In this document: positions 1-7,741 of the stretch, piece after piece
How positions within the stretch are numbered: position 1 is the stretch's first letter
Layout: every line of letters begins with the position of its first letter
Origin: a virus
Virus record (IMG/VR): IMGVR_UViG_3300008450_000324
Span: 1-29,216 of that record
Strand: one strand, 5' to 3'
Length of the DNA stretch: 29,216 nucleotides
Program-made: the position numbers and the translations under genes
Notes under the pieces: model-generated
What the model was told of the DNA's origin: nothing
The model's input: only the letters and a program-made list of their open reading frames with translations
Databases searched by the model: none

Positions 1-1
1 C

Positions 2-3000
2 TATACTGGTTCAGTAGGTTTTACCGGTTCAATCGGATATGCTGGTTCACAAGGTAACTTAGGTTACTCTGGTTCTATTGGATATACAGGTTCAATTGGT
101 TACACCGGTTCACTAGGCTATACAGGTTCAAAAGGCGATCTAGGTTATACAGGATCGATTGGTTTCACTGGTTCATCTGGTTATACTGGTTCAAAAGGTG
201 ATATTGGTTATACTGGTTCACAAGGACCACAAGGAACATTTGGTGGTGCAGCATTTGATTACACATTTAATGCAAACACGGATAACTCTGATCCTGGTAA
301 TGGTGGGTTAAAGTTCAGTAATACAAATGCATCACAAGCTAACACACTTTATATCAGTGAAAATGCAGATAATTTTCAATCAGTATATAATTATCTTCAA
401 ACAATCGATGATTCTACATCATCAATTAAAGGTCACTTTACAGTAACAGAGAAAGCAAACACCAATCACTTTGTAATGTTTGCTATTACTGGTAATCATA
501 CACATTATACTAATTACTTTGGCGTTCCTACTTCATTCCTATCAGGTTCAAACACATTTAGTAACGGTCTTGATATTATTATCACATTTGCAAGAACCGG
601 TGATATTGGTGATACAGGTTACACAGGTTCACAAGGTATTCAAGGGGTAACTGGCTATACAGGATCTAAAGGTGATACTGGATACACTGGATCTATTGGT
701 TATACTGGTTCTAAAGGTGATTTAGGTTATACTGGATCTTTTGGTTATACAGGCTCTCAAGGTGTTGACGGTTACACAGGTTCTAAAGGTGATGCTGGAT
801 ATACTGGATCTATAGGATATACGGGTTCTGTAGGTGATACAGGATTTACTGGATCTAAAGGTGATCAGGGAAATACTGGATATACTGGGTCAAAAGGTGA
901 TTTAGGATATACTGGTTCAAAAGGTGATCTGGGTTATACTGGATCTATAGGTTATACAGGATCACAAGGTGATCAAGGGATAACTGGGTTTACAGGATCA
1001 CAAGGTATTCAAGGAACAACAGGTTTTGTTGGCTCGAAAGGTGATTTAGGATATACTGGATCGCAGGGTGTTGATGGATATACTGGATCTAAGGGTGATC
1101 TGGGTTATACAGGCTCAAAAGGCAATTTGGGTTATACAGGATCTCAAGGTGATTTAGGATACACTGGCTCTATTGGATATACTGGATCAAAAGGTGATTT
1201 AGGGTATACAGGATCCAAGGGTGATTTGGGTTATACAGGATCAATAGGATTCACAGGATCAAAGGGTGATACTGGGTTTACCGGATCTAAAGGTGATCTA
1301 GGTTATACCGGTTCAAGAGGTAACGATGGTACATCAATTACTATCTTAGGAACTGTTTCAACATCAACAAATCTTCCAGGATATCCATCATCATATGGTG
1401 GATCGGCTGGTGATGCATATGTTACTACTGACACAGGACATTTGTGGGTCTGGACAGGATCAGCTTGGAATGATGCAGGTACGTTTGTAGGTTATACAGG
1501 TTCTTTTGGTTATACAGGATCTATAGGGGCTACTGGTTACACAGGATCCACAGGATATGTTGGATCATTTGGCTATACTGGATCACAAGGCCCACAAGGT
1601 ACATTTGGTGGTGCTGCCTTTGAATATATCTATTCAACCAATACTACGCATACAACTACTCCAGATGGTTATCTTAATTTTAGTAATACAAATCTTTCTA
1701 ATGCTAACACTCTCTATATTGATTACATTGATGTGTTGGGAGCCAATAGTTATTCGTTCTTACAAACAATTGACGACTCTACTTCTGCAATTAAAGGTCA
1801 CTTCTCTATCAGAGATCTTGCTAATTCTTTAAACTATGCAATGTTCTCTATTGTAGGTATACACACAGAAGTAACTGATCACTTTGAAGTTCCTATTTCT
1901 TATCTAAGTGGTGTAACAACATTTGTTAACGGCACTAATACTATAATTACTTTTGCTAGAACTGGGGATATTGGTGATACTGGTTATACTGGCTCTAAGG
2001 GTGATATTGGTTATACTGGATCCAAAGGTGATATTGGTTATACAGGTTCTCTTGGATATACTGGTTCACAGGGTAATATAGGATATTCGGGTTCAATTGG
2101 ATTTACTGGATCCAAAGGTGATTTAGGATATACAGGTAGTATAGGATTTACTGGATCTCAGGGCATTCAAGGTGATACTGGTTATACTGGATCAGTAGGA
2201 TTCACAGGATCTAAAGGTGATTTAGGATATACCGGATCTCAAGGTATTCAGGGTTATACTGGTTCTATTGGGTACACTGGATCAAAAGGAGATACTGGTT
2301 ATGATGGATCTCAAGGTGATTTAGGATATACTGGGTCTCAGGGTAATATAGGATATACTGGTTCAAAAGGTGATCTAGGATATACTGGATCTCAGGGTAT
2401 AACAGGATATGATGGATCTTTTGGATACACAGGATCCAAAGGAGATCTGGGTTACACAGGATCCAAAGGTGACTTAGGATACACTGGTTCTAAAGGTGAT
2501 CTAGGATATACTGGGTCAGAAGGTTATACAGGTTCTAAAGGAGATTTAGGTTATACTGGATCTAAAGGTGATTTAGGTTATACGGGGTCTAAAGGAGATA
2601 TTGGTTATACCGGTTCATTTGGATATACTGGTTCTAAAGGTGATACAGGAAGTGTAGGGTTTACAGGTTCAGTAGGTTATACTGGTTCTGAAGGCTCACA
2701 AGGAACTACAGGTTATACTGGATCTCAAGGCTCTCAAGGAACTACAGGCTACACCGGTAGTATAGGTTATACAGGTTCGGTAGGATTTACTGGCTCAGTA
2801 GGTTATACTGGTAGTGTAGGGTTTACAGGTAGTGAAGGTTACACCGGTTCGGTTGGATTTACTGGTTCAACTGGCGCTGGTTATACAGGATCAGAAGGTA
2901 CAGGTTATACAGGGTCTCAAGGTTCTGTAGGTTACACTGGTTCTGCTGGTACCGGAGGAGGTGGAGGTGGAGGAGCATCAGTAACTGTCTCTGCCACTGC

Positions 3001-3175
3001 ACCTTTATCAGCAAACTCCGGAGACCTCTGGTGGAATTCTGATTTAGGATCATTATATCTTTACTACAATGACGGTGATACATCACAATGGGTAGTAGCA
3101 TCACCAACATTACCAGCAATAAATACTACAACAGTTGGTAAATCTATTGCTATGTCAATAGTATTTGGAGGATAA
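2..3175 (+). CDS. Collagen-like tail fibre, 5' end outside window
   Basis: The reading frame is open from the left edge through 3175, so the Met at 476 is internal and the true start lies upstream. The product is mainly Gly-X-Y triplets of the type GYT-GSK-GDL, a 9-residue unit, in four blocks (about 2-238, 596-1326, 1491-1603, 1961-2958). These predict a collagen-type trimeric shaft with almost no proline; Lys-Gly-Asp triplets may stabilise it. Blocks are separated by globular inserts: two related 119-residue modules (239-595 and 1604-1960) and a different one (about 1327-1490) containing HLWVWTGSAW. A poly-Gly hinge near 2955 leads to a C-terminal domain with GDLWWNSDLGSLYLYY, a motif I recognise from phage fibre ends. 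The triplet register breaks near 2870-2910. Role by inference: long tail fibre or fibre-like adhesin. The family is clear; its exact position on the virion is not. Confidence 0.88.
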   Translation, partial: YTGSVGFTGSIGYAGSQGNLGYSGSIGYTGSIGYTGSLGYTGSKGDLGYTGSIGFTGSSGYTGSKGDIGYTGSQGPQGTFGGAAFDYTFNANTDNSDPGNGGLKFSNTNASQANTLYISENADNFQSVYNYLQTIDDSTSSIKGHFTVTEKANTNHFVMFAITGNHTHYTNYFGVPTSFLSGSNTFSNGLDIIITFARTGDIGDTGYTGSQGIQGVTGYTGSKGDTGYTGSIGYTGSKGDLGYTGSFGYTGSQGVDGYTGSKGDAGYTGSIGYTGSVGDTGFTGSKGDQGNTGYTGSKGDLGYTGSKGDLGYTGSIGYTGSQGDQGITGFTGSQGIQGTTGFVGSKGDLGYTGSQGVDGYTGSKGDLGYTGSKGNLGYTGSQGDLGYTGSIGYTGSKGDLGYTGSKGDLGYTGSIGFTGSKGDTGFTGSKGDLGYTGSRGNDGTSITILGTVSTSTNLPGYPSSYGGSAGDAYVTTDTGHLWVWTGSAWNDAGTFVGYTGSFGYTGSIGATGYTGSTGYVGSFGYTGSQGPQGTFGGAAFEYIYSTNTTHTTTPDGYLNFSNTNLSNANTLYIDYIDVLGANSYSFLQTIDDSTSAIKGHFSIRDLANSLNYAMFSIVGIHTEVTDHFEVPISYLSGVTTFVNGTNTIITFARTGDIGDTGYTGSKGDIGYTGSKGDIGYTGSLGYTGSQGNIGYSGSIGFTGSKGDLGYTGSIGFTGSQGIQGDTGYTGSVGFTGSKGDLGYTGSQGIQGYTGSIGYTGSKGDTGYDGSQGDLGYTGSQGNIGYTGSKGDLGYTGSQGITGYDGSFGYTGSKGDLGYTGSKGDLGYTGSKGDLGYTGSEGYTGSKGDLGYTGSKGDLGYTGSKGDIGYTGSFGYTGSKGDTGSVGFTGSVGYTGSEGSQGTTGYTGSQGSQGTTGYTGSIGYTGSVGFTGSVGYTGSVGFTGSEGYTGSVGFTGSTGAGYTGSEGTGYTGSQGSVGYTGSAGTGGGGGGGASVTVSATAPLSANSGDLWWNSDLGSLYLYYNDGDTSQWVVASPTLPAINTTTVGKSIAMSIVFGG
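239..595 (+). repeat. Fibre insert module, copy 1
   Basis: A 119-codon non-collagen module starting FGGAAF and ending ITFAR. It shares TLYI, LQTIDDST, IKGHF and ITFARTGDIGDTGYTGS-type segments with the second copy, and has the same length. It is preceded by the same GYTGSQGPQGT sequence, so the duplication includes collagen flanks. Confidence 0.85.
596..1326 (+). repeat. Collagen-like 27-base repeat block
   Basis: Tandem units of about 27 bases encode Gly-Tyr-Thr-Gly-Ser-Lys-Gly-Asp-Leu and variants. Units keep the amino acids but differ at many third positions (ggt/gga, tat/tac, act/aca, tct/tca). This is a coding repeat, not a CRISPR array: there are no unique spacers. Confidence 0.9.
1604..1960 (+). 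repeat. Fibre insert module, copy 2
   Basis: Second 119-codon module, clearly paralogous to the one at 239-595 and exactly the same length. The starts are 1365 bases apart. Divergence is concentrated in the N-terminal third and around the HTE/HTH region, while LQTIDDST, IKGHF and the end are conserved. Confidence 0.85.
1961..2958 (+). repeat. Collagen-like 27-base repeat block, longest
   Basis: About 110 Gly-X-Y triplets by length. The first part is dominated by GYTGSKGDL units; the distal part changes to GYTGSVGFTGS and GTTGYTGS units, so charged Lys-Gly-Asp triplets are lost toward the C-terminal end. The register breaks near the end, before the poly-Gly stretch. Confidence 0.85.
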
Positions 3176-3181
3176 TTTTTT

Positions 3182-3544
3182 ATGGCTAATCCTAATATAG
3201 TCAATGTTTCAACAATTTATGGAAACACAGCGACACTTGCAGTTAGTACAGTGACTACAAACGTAGTTGCCAACCCATCATCTTCTGGGCAAGTTTATAA
3301 AATTAATGCGTTGACAATTGCAAATATTAACACATTATCATCTGCTGTTAGTATAAATGTAGAATACAACAATGCTGGGGCAAATACATATCTTGCTAGA
3401 AGTGTTGCTGTTCCTGCTAACTCTTCACTTGTAGTAGTTGGCAAAGATACATCATTTTACTTGTTAGAAAATTCTTCAGTACAGTTAACTGCTGGATCAA
3501 ACAGTTCACTTTCCGCACTTGTCACATACGAACAGATAAGTTGA
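3182..3544 (+). CDS. Small beta-rich structural protein, unknown
   Basis: A 120-residue protein with no Cys, Trp, His or signal peptide, and alternating Val/Ser/Thr/Asn segments that suggest a beta-sandwich. Small proteins of this kind sit beside fibre genes in T4-like marine phages (recalled, not searched). GGAGG at 3167-3171 lies in the end of the fibre gene, 10 bases before the ATG, so translation is probably coupled. It shares a loose pattern with the 90-residue protein at 27202: a central TIAN, then a run ending in a short strand near the C-terminus. Possible roles are fibre accessory or decoration protein. Function not known. Confidence 0.7.
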   Translation: MANPNIVNVSTIYGNTATLAVSTVTTNVVANPSSSGQVYKINALTIANINTLSSAVSINVEYNNAGANTYLARSVAVPANSSLVVVGKDTSFYLLENSSVQLTAGSNSSLSALVTYEQIS

Positions 3545-3545
3545 T

Positions 3546-5648
3546 ATGCCTAGAGTAAGATTAGATGGTGGGTTAATAGGATCAGTTAATAATCCAACAG
3601 CATCAGTTGCTGGTGGTATGTGGTCAATGAAAGAACATGAAAAATATTCAAGAAGTTCACTTTGGCCAATAGCTGTATCTAATGTTCCTTCTGATGTTTA
3701 TTTTAAATACAACACTCTATTAATACACGGTGATGCTACCGGTAATAATACTGTATTTGTTGATAGTTCTGCAAACGCTTTAACTTTAACAACAAATGGT
3801 AAACCTTATCAAGGTACATACACTCCATTTAGTCAAACTGGTTGGAGTGCTGCATTTAATTTATCTGGAAGTACGGATGCGTTAGCAACAACTAATTTTG
3901 ATGCTAGTTTAACTCCCGGCACAAGTGATTATACTATAGAATTCTGGGTATATCCAACTGCCACTTCTGGAAGACAAAACTGGTTTAATTTACAAGCTTC
4001 TTCAGGAACTAACAGAATTTTAGTTTACTACACAGGTACTGCAATATCATTAGATATAGGTGTAAGTACATCAGCAACCTCAAAGATAAGTTATACCGTA
4101 GGTCTTTCAACTTTAGCTTTTACTTGGAATCATATTGCTGTTAGTAGAATTGGTGGTACTACTAAAATGTTTTTAAACGGTACACAAATTGGTAGTGATT
4201 ATGTTGTTTCTGATAACTGGACAGCAGCATTTAAAATGACAACCATGAGAGATCCCGGTGGTGCTACCTGGGGTTCTGGATATATGTCTAATATGAGATA
4301 TATCATAGGTACAGGTCTTTATTCAGCTAATTTTACACCTTCAACAACAGAAATAACTTCAACTGGTAGTGAGACAAAACTTTTAACTCTTCAAGATTCT
4401 AGATATTATGATAATGGAGCAAATACCCAAGCATTGACGTTAACCGGCACACCATCAATTCAACCGTTTGCCCCATTTGCACCAACTTCATCATATTCTA
4501 CCTCAACAGTAGGTGGTAGCATTTATTTAAATGGAAGTACTGATTATCTTTCGTTGACTTCTACTGCTTTTGGTATAGGTACTAGTGATTTTACTGTTGA
4601 ATTTTGGATTTATAAAAATAATGCCTGGAGTACTAGTGATCAGTATATATTTGATAATGGCACTTCATCTGGAATGCAGGTGTGGGTCAACACTGCTGCT
4701 GGTGCATTGCGTTTAGGACGTTCCGGTGTAGATGTAATTTTAGATTATGCATATAGTAATCTAACACCCAATCAATGGTATCATATGGCTTATGTAAGAT
4801 CTGGTACCACACTATCACTATTCGTTAATGGTTCTAGAGTAGCAACTACAACTTCTAGTGCAAGCTTTGCAACAGGTAGTGCTACACAGAATATAGGAAG
4901 AGGTACACAAGGTACTGGATACTTAAATGCCTATCTCTATAATTTGAGAATTGTTAATGACTCACCCGTATATGACCCAACATTAACAACTTTGACTGTA
5001 CCTACAGCTCCTTTATCCGTAGTAAATAATACTACATTGCTTTTAAATGGAACAAACGCCGGTGTTATAGATCATACTGCTAAAAATAACATAACAACAT
5101 TTGGTGCAGCTGCAATTAGTTCCACACAAAGTAGGTTTAATGGAACTAGTGTGTCTTTTGATGGTACTGCTTATTTAGCTTTTGCCCCTAGTAATAATTT
5201 TACTTTTGGTGCAGGTGATTTTACTATAGAATTCTGGTTATATTTAAATTCTTCCGGCAACCAATCATTTTACGATTCAAGACCATCGGGCACTTCGTCA
5301 ACTACTAATTATATTAAATTAGGATATATCACAAGTGATTTAAAATATGAAACTGCTGGTGTTACTGCAATATCAGGAGGTGCTTTAAATACTGGCCAAT
5401 GGTATCATATTGCTCTATGTAGAAGTGGTACATCTGCTAGATTATTTGTAGACGGGGTACAGAAGGGTACTACATATACAGATTCTCAATCTCATATTGT
5501 AGGGTCTAATAGGCCAATAATAGGGGCTGATGGTTTTAACGCAGCTGCTAATTTGCTTAATGGATATCTAGATGAAATTCGTATATCTAAATATGCCCGC
5601 TACACAGCTAATTTTACACCACCAACATCAACATTTGCTAACCAATAA
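3546..5648 (+). CDS. Triple LamG-domain phage surface protein
   Basis: A 700-residue protein with a short N-terminal region (GGMWSMKEHEKYSRSSLWP, residues 23-41) of the kind seen in phage appendage proteins, followed by three concanavalin A-like/LamG units starting near residues 57, 277 and 495. Each unit has the signature DYTIEFWVYP, DFTVEFWIY or DFTIEFWLY (near residues 126, 346 and 556) and later a W-x-H-I/M-A strand and an LFVNG/LFVDG strand. LamG_3-type domains usually bind carbohydrate, so the role inferred is glycan binding on the host surface or capsid/fibre decoration. No catalytic motif is visible. The ATG follows the previous stop by one base; the Shine-Dalgarno is weak. Confidence 0.85.
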   Translation: MPRVRLDGGLIGSVNNPTASVAGGMWSMKEHEKYSRSSLWPIAVSNVPSDVYFKYNTLLIHGDATGNNTVFVDSSANALTLTTNGKPYQGTYTPFSQTGWSAAFNLSGSTDALATTNFDASLTPGTSDYTIEFWVYPTATSGRQNWFNLQASSGTNRILVYYTGTAISLDIGVSTSATSKISYTVGLSTLAFTWNHIAVSRIGGTTKMFLNGTQIGSDYVVSDNWTAAFKMTTMRDPGGATWGSGYMSNMRYIIGTGLYSANFTPSTTEITSTGSETKLLTLQDSRYYDNGANTQALTLTGTPSIQPFAPFAPTSSYSTSTVGGSIYLNGSTDYLSLTSTAFGIGTSDFTVEFWIYKNNAWSTSDQYIFDNGTSSGMQVWVNTAAGALRLGRSGVDVILDYAYSNLTPNQWYHMAYVRSGTTLSLFVNGSRVATTTSSASFATGSATQNIGRGTQGTGYLNAYLYNLRIVNDSPVYDPTLTTLTVPTAPLSVVNNTTLLLNGTNAGVIDHTAKNNITTFGAAAISSTQSRFNGTSVSFDGTAYLAFAPSNNFTFGAGDFTIEFWLYLNSSGNQSFYDSRPSGTSSTTNYIKLGYITSDLKYETAGVTAISGGALNTGQWYHIALCRSGTSARLFVDGVQKGTTYTDSQSHIVGSNRPIIGADGFNAAANLLNGYLDEIRISKYARYTANFTPPTSTFANQ

Positions 5649-5657
5649 GAGAAAACA

Positions 5658-5897
5658 ATGAACGAACTTATTGAAAAATATGCTATGCAGTGTACATCAT
5701 GGCCCTATTGGAGAGATATGCAAAACGGAAATGATATCCCCTCTTCATTAATTACAGAATGGCCTTCACATATTACAGAAGAACAAAAAGCATTCTGGAG
5801 ATTGTTTGTTAAAAACCTTTTAGATGATTTAAGAAATGAAGTGTCATTTGTTAATACAAATAAACTTGATGAAATTTTAAATATATTGAATAAATAA
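5658..5897 (+). CDS. Small hypothetical protein, 79 residues
   Basis: Not recognised. The N-terminal half is rich in aromatic residues (CTSWPYWRDMQNG, residues 12-24) and the C-terminal half looks helical (residues 42-79, Lys/Leu/Asp/Asn). No signal peptide or membrane segment. AAGAGAA upstream of the ATG, tight spacing after the LamG gene and location among appendage genes support a real gene, perhaps a small structural or assembly protein. Confidence 0.6.
   Translation: MNELIEKYAMQCTSWPYWRDMQNGNDIPSSLITEWPSHITEEQKAFWRLFVKNLLDDLRNEVSFVNTNKLDEILNILNK
5889..5896 (+). promoter_or_regulatory. Possible late promoter AATAAATA
   Basis: The octamer matches NATAAATA except that the first base is A rather than T or C. 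It overlaps the stop of the 79-residue gene and lies 19 bases before the ATG at 5915, the same spacing as the gp13 promoter. The local AT-rich sequence makes a chance match plausible. Confidence 0.25.
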
Positions 5898-5914
5898 AAA
5901 CAAAAGAGTAATTT

Positions 5915-6199
5915 ATGGCAATTGATTTTCCTTCTAGTCCTACAAATGGTCAATTATATACCAACCCAACAACAGGGATGGTATATGCTTATAGTACTAC
6001 CTATACGGCTTGGCAACCATATGCTAATTCTACTATAGGGTACACCGGCTCTAAAGGAGATATTGGTTACACAGGCTCTAGAGGGGATGTGGGTTATGAT
6101 GGTTCAACAGGTTCCCTAGGTTATACGGGTTCAATAGGTTATACAGGTTCAACTGGGGACGTTGCAATATTTTATTCATATAGATCAATAATAATGTAA
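5915..6199 (+). CDS. Short collagen-like fibre protein, possibly truncated
   Basis: A 94-residue product. Residues 1-41 (MAIDFPSSPTNGQLYTNPTT and a following YSTTYTAWQP) are an N-terminal domain I recognise from full-length phage collagen-like fibres. Residues 42-84 are about 14 Gly-X-Y triplets (GYTGSKGDIGYTGS). The end, VAIFYSYRSIIM, is not a normal fibre tip. It therefore looks like a fibre base whose distal part was lost by deletion or recombination, or a deliberately short peg. AAGAG precedes the ATG. The start of the large fibre at the left edge is unseen, so whether the two share this N-terminal domain cannot be checked here. Confidence 0.7.
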   Translation: MAIDFPSSPTNGQLYTNPTTGMVYAYSTTYTAWQPYANSTIGYTGSKGDIGYTGSRGDVGYDGSTGSLGYTGSIGYTGSTGDVAIFYSYRSIIM

Positions 6200-6209
6200 G
6201 GAGATTATA

Positions 6210-6632
6210 ATGCCAGGCAATGTACAGCCAATTTTTGCAAGAATAGGTGAGATATCATGGGCACAAACTGCAACAGCTGTTACTGGTGCAGATCTCACTA
6301 ACGCTGCACTTATTTTTACTTCTGATGCAACTAACGGATCTATTGTTACTGAAGTTAGGGTAAAATATATACCAGGCACATCAACTGTAGCAACTGCTTT
6401 TCGTGTTTGGATAAACAATGGTTCTACTCTAAGTACAACCACAAATAATACGTTAATAGCTGAAATTACAATTCCAATTATTACAACATCACAGGTAGCA
6501 GCTACACCAGATTATGTTATTCCTATGACAAGAGGTGGTATTATATTACCTCCTTCATATAGAATGTATGCATCTATTGGTACTTATTCAACAGGTACAT
6601 TTATGGTTACCGCAATAGGAGGAGATTACTAA
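6210..6632 (+). CDS. Conserved phage structural protein, unknown
   Basis: A 140-residue, beta-rich protein with no Cys. The segments VWINNGS and NNTLIAEITIP, followed by a Pro-Pro-Ser-Tyr-Arg-Met-Tyr turn and the end TAIGGDY, form a family I recall from marine phages next to fibre genes; no function is established to my knowledge. AAGGAG sits just upstream of the ATG. The last base of its stop is the A of... the next gene's ATG region (stop ends at 6632 where the next ATG begins), so the two are translationally coupled. Likely an appendage or virion-surface component. Confidence 0.7.
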   Translation: MPGNVQPIFARIGEISWAQTATAVTGADLTNAALIFTSDATNGSIVTEVRVKYIPGTSTVATAFRVWINNGSTLSTTTNNTLIAEITIPIITTSQVAATPDYVIPMTRGGIILPPSYRMYASIGTYSTGTFMVTAIGGDY

Positions 6633-6841
6633 TGGCACTTATTCTTATGCAATTTACTACAAGTGTTGAAAACGGGTTTAACGGTCAACTATATCAAGAA
6701 GTATTGAATAATCAAATTACACGTTGGTTTGATACAAATGGTTATGAAACTGCTTTTCCACAAACAGGTGAAGAAGGTATATCTTATACGTCAGTAAAAC
6801 CACAACCTTCTACACCAGCATGGTATACTGAACCTCAATAA
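6632..6841 (+). CDS. Small hypothetical protein, 69 residues
   Basis: Not recognised at family level. The sequence includes NNQITRWFDTNGYE and a Pro-rich end (KPQPSTPAWYTEPQ), resembling the short partner proteins found between fibre genes. A strong GGAGGAG lies inside the end of the 140-residue gene, and the two genes overlap by one base. It sits directly before the glycine-rich array and may be an accessory or assembly factor for those proteins; that is inference from position only. Confidence 0.6.
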   Translation: MALILMQFTTSVENGFNGQLYQEVLNNQITRWFDTNGYETAFPQTGEEGISYTSVKPQPSTPAWYTEPQ

Positions 6842-6845
6842 CATT

Positions 6846-7739
6846 ATGTTTTATAATATTCCTAGTAATAGAGATGACGGTCTTTTTATATTTCCAGGTA
6901 GTTTTACTTCGGGTACTAATGAATGGAAAGCCTGGACAATACCTGCATCTGCAAATTATATTAGTATGATTGCTATAGGTGCTGGTGGTAGAGGTGGATT
7001 AGGAAGAGCCATTGCAAACGGTACAGGCAAAGGTGGAGGTGGAGGAGGATCCTCAGGTGCTATTTCTAAAGCTATCTTTGCAACTAAGTTTTTACCTTCT
7101 GTTTTATATCTTAACATTTCTACTACAGATACTACTATAGCAGTTGAACCAAATAATAACAATTCATTATATGTAAAAATATTATTTGCTAAGGCTGGAG
7201 GTAATGGAGGTGATTCCACTGGTACTGCAGGTGGAGCTGGTGGTACTGCTCCATTAGCTGCAACTGATATTTCTTTGGGACCGCCGCCTTTTATTGGCTC
7301 TGCTATTATGTATCAGTGTGTAGCAGGAGTAATAGGAGCTGCTGGTGGCGCAGCGGGTGTAGCAGGTACAAATGCTACTTTTATGCTTTCTAATTCTTTT
7401 GGATTGACTGGTGGTGCTGGTGGGGGTGGAACAGCTGTTACACCTGGATATACTGCAGGTGGTGGTGTTGTATCAAATAATGAATGGTTTCCTTCTATTG
7501 CAGGTGGGACGTCAAATGCCTCAGGAAGAGGCAACCGAGGTGGGGATGGTAATTGGTTTTGGAAACCGCATCTTGCAGGTCAAGGCGGTGGAGGTGGAGG
7601 GGCAGGCAGCACTCTTCCTGGTATTGGAGGCAATGGTAGTTTTGGTTGCGGTGGAGGTGGTGGTGGATCTTGTGTTACCGCTGATGCTGATGCTGGTGGT
7701 CTTGGTGGCCCTGGTCTAATAATCATGAAGTGTTTTTAA
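6846..7739 (+). CDS. Glycine-rich adhesin-like protein, paralogue 1
   Basis: A 297-residue protein and the first of three tandem paralogues. An N-terminal beta domain (about residues 1-45, with EWKAWTIPASANYISMI) leads into long Gly-rich stretches (GKGGGGGGSSG; GGAGGGGTAV), then SFGCGGGGGGSC and the C-terminal GGLGGPGLIIMKCF. The layout, Gly-rich stretches interrupted by variable loops and closed by a hydrophobic strand, resembles phage glycine-rich distal adhesins, where polyglycine helices carry receptor-binding loops (T-even gp38 type, by analogy). Weak Shine-Dalgarno; the ATG is four bases past the previous stop. Among the three, this copy is the most divergent at both ends. Confidence 0.75.
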   Translation: MFYNIPSNRDDGLFIFPGSFTSGTNEWKAWTIPASANYISMIAIGAGGRGGLGRAIANGTGKGGGGGGSSGAISKAIFATKFLPSVLYLNISTTDTTIAVEPNNNNSLYVKILFAKAGGNGGDSTGTAGGAGGTAPLAATDISLGPPPFIGSAIMYQCVAGVIGAAGGAAGVAGTNATFMLSNSFGLTGGAGGGGTAVTPGYTAGGGVVSNNEWFPSIAGGTSNASGRGNRGGDGNWFWKPHLAGQGGGGGGAGSTLPGIGGNGSFGCGGGGGGSCVTADADAGGLGGPGLIIMKCF

Positions 7740-7741
7740 AA

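Noticed and set aside
596-1326. CRISPR-like array of about 27-base repeats
   Set aside because: Units are contiguous codons of Gly-X-Y triplets with no unique spacers and continue in one reading frame.
1557-1832. ORF in another frame inside the fibre gene
   Set aside because: It overlaps the intact fibre frame fully and has low-complexity content without a ribosome site.
476-3175. Gene start at the ATG at 476
   Set aside because: The frame is open back to base 2 and encodes the same collagen repeats and the first half of a module whose full copy exists at 1604-1960. The Met lies inside that module.
5915-6632. Frameshift joining the short fibre to the 140-residue gene
   Set aside because: The second gene has its own AAGGAG and ATG, and reads as a complete protein of a recognised kind.
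7411-7719. Val/Leu-rich ORF in another frame within the first glycine-rich gene
   Set aside because: It is a frame-shifted reading of GGT-rich codons and lies wholly inside a clear gene.
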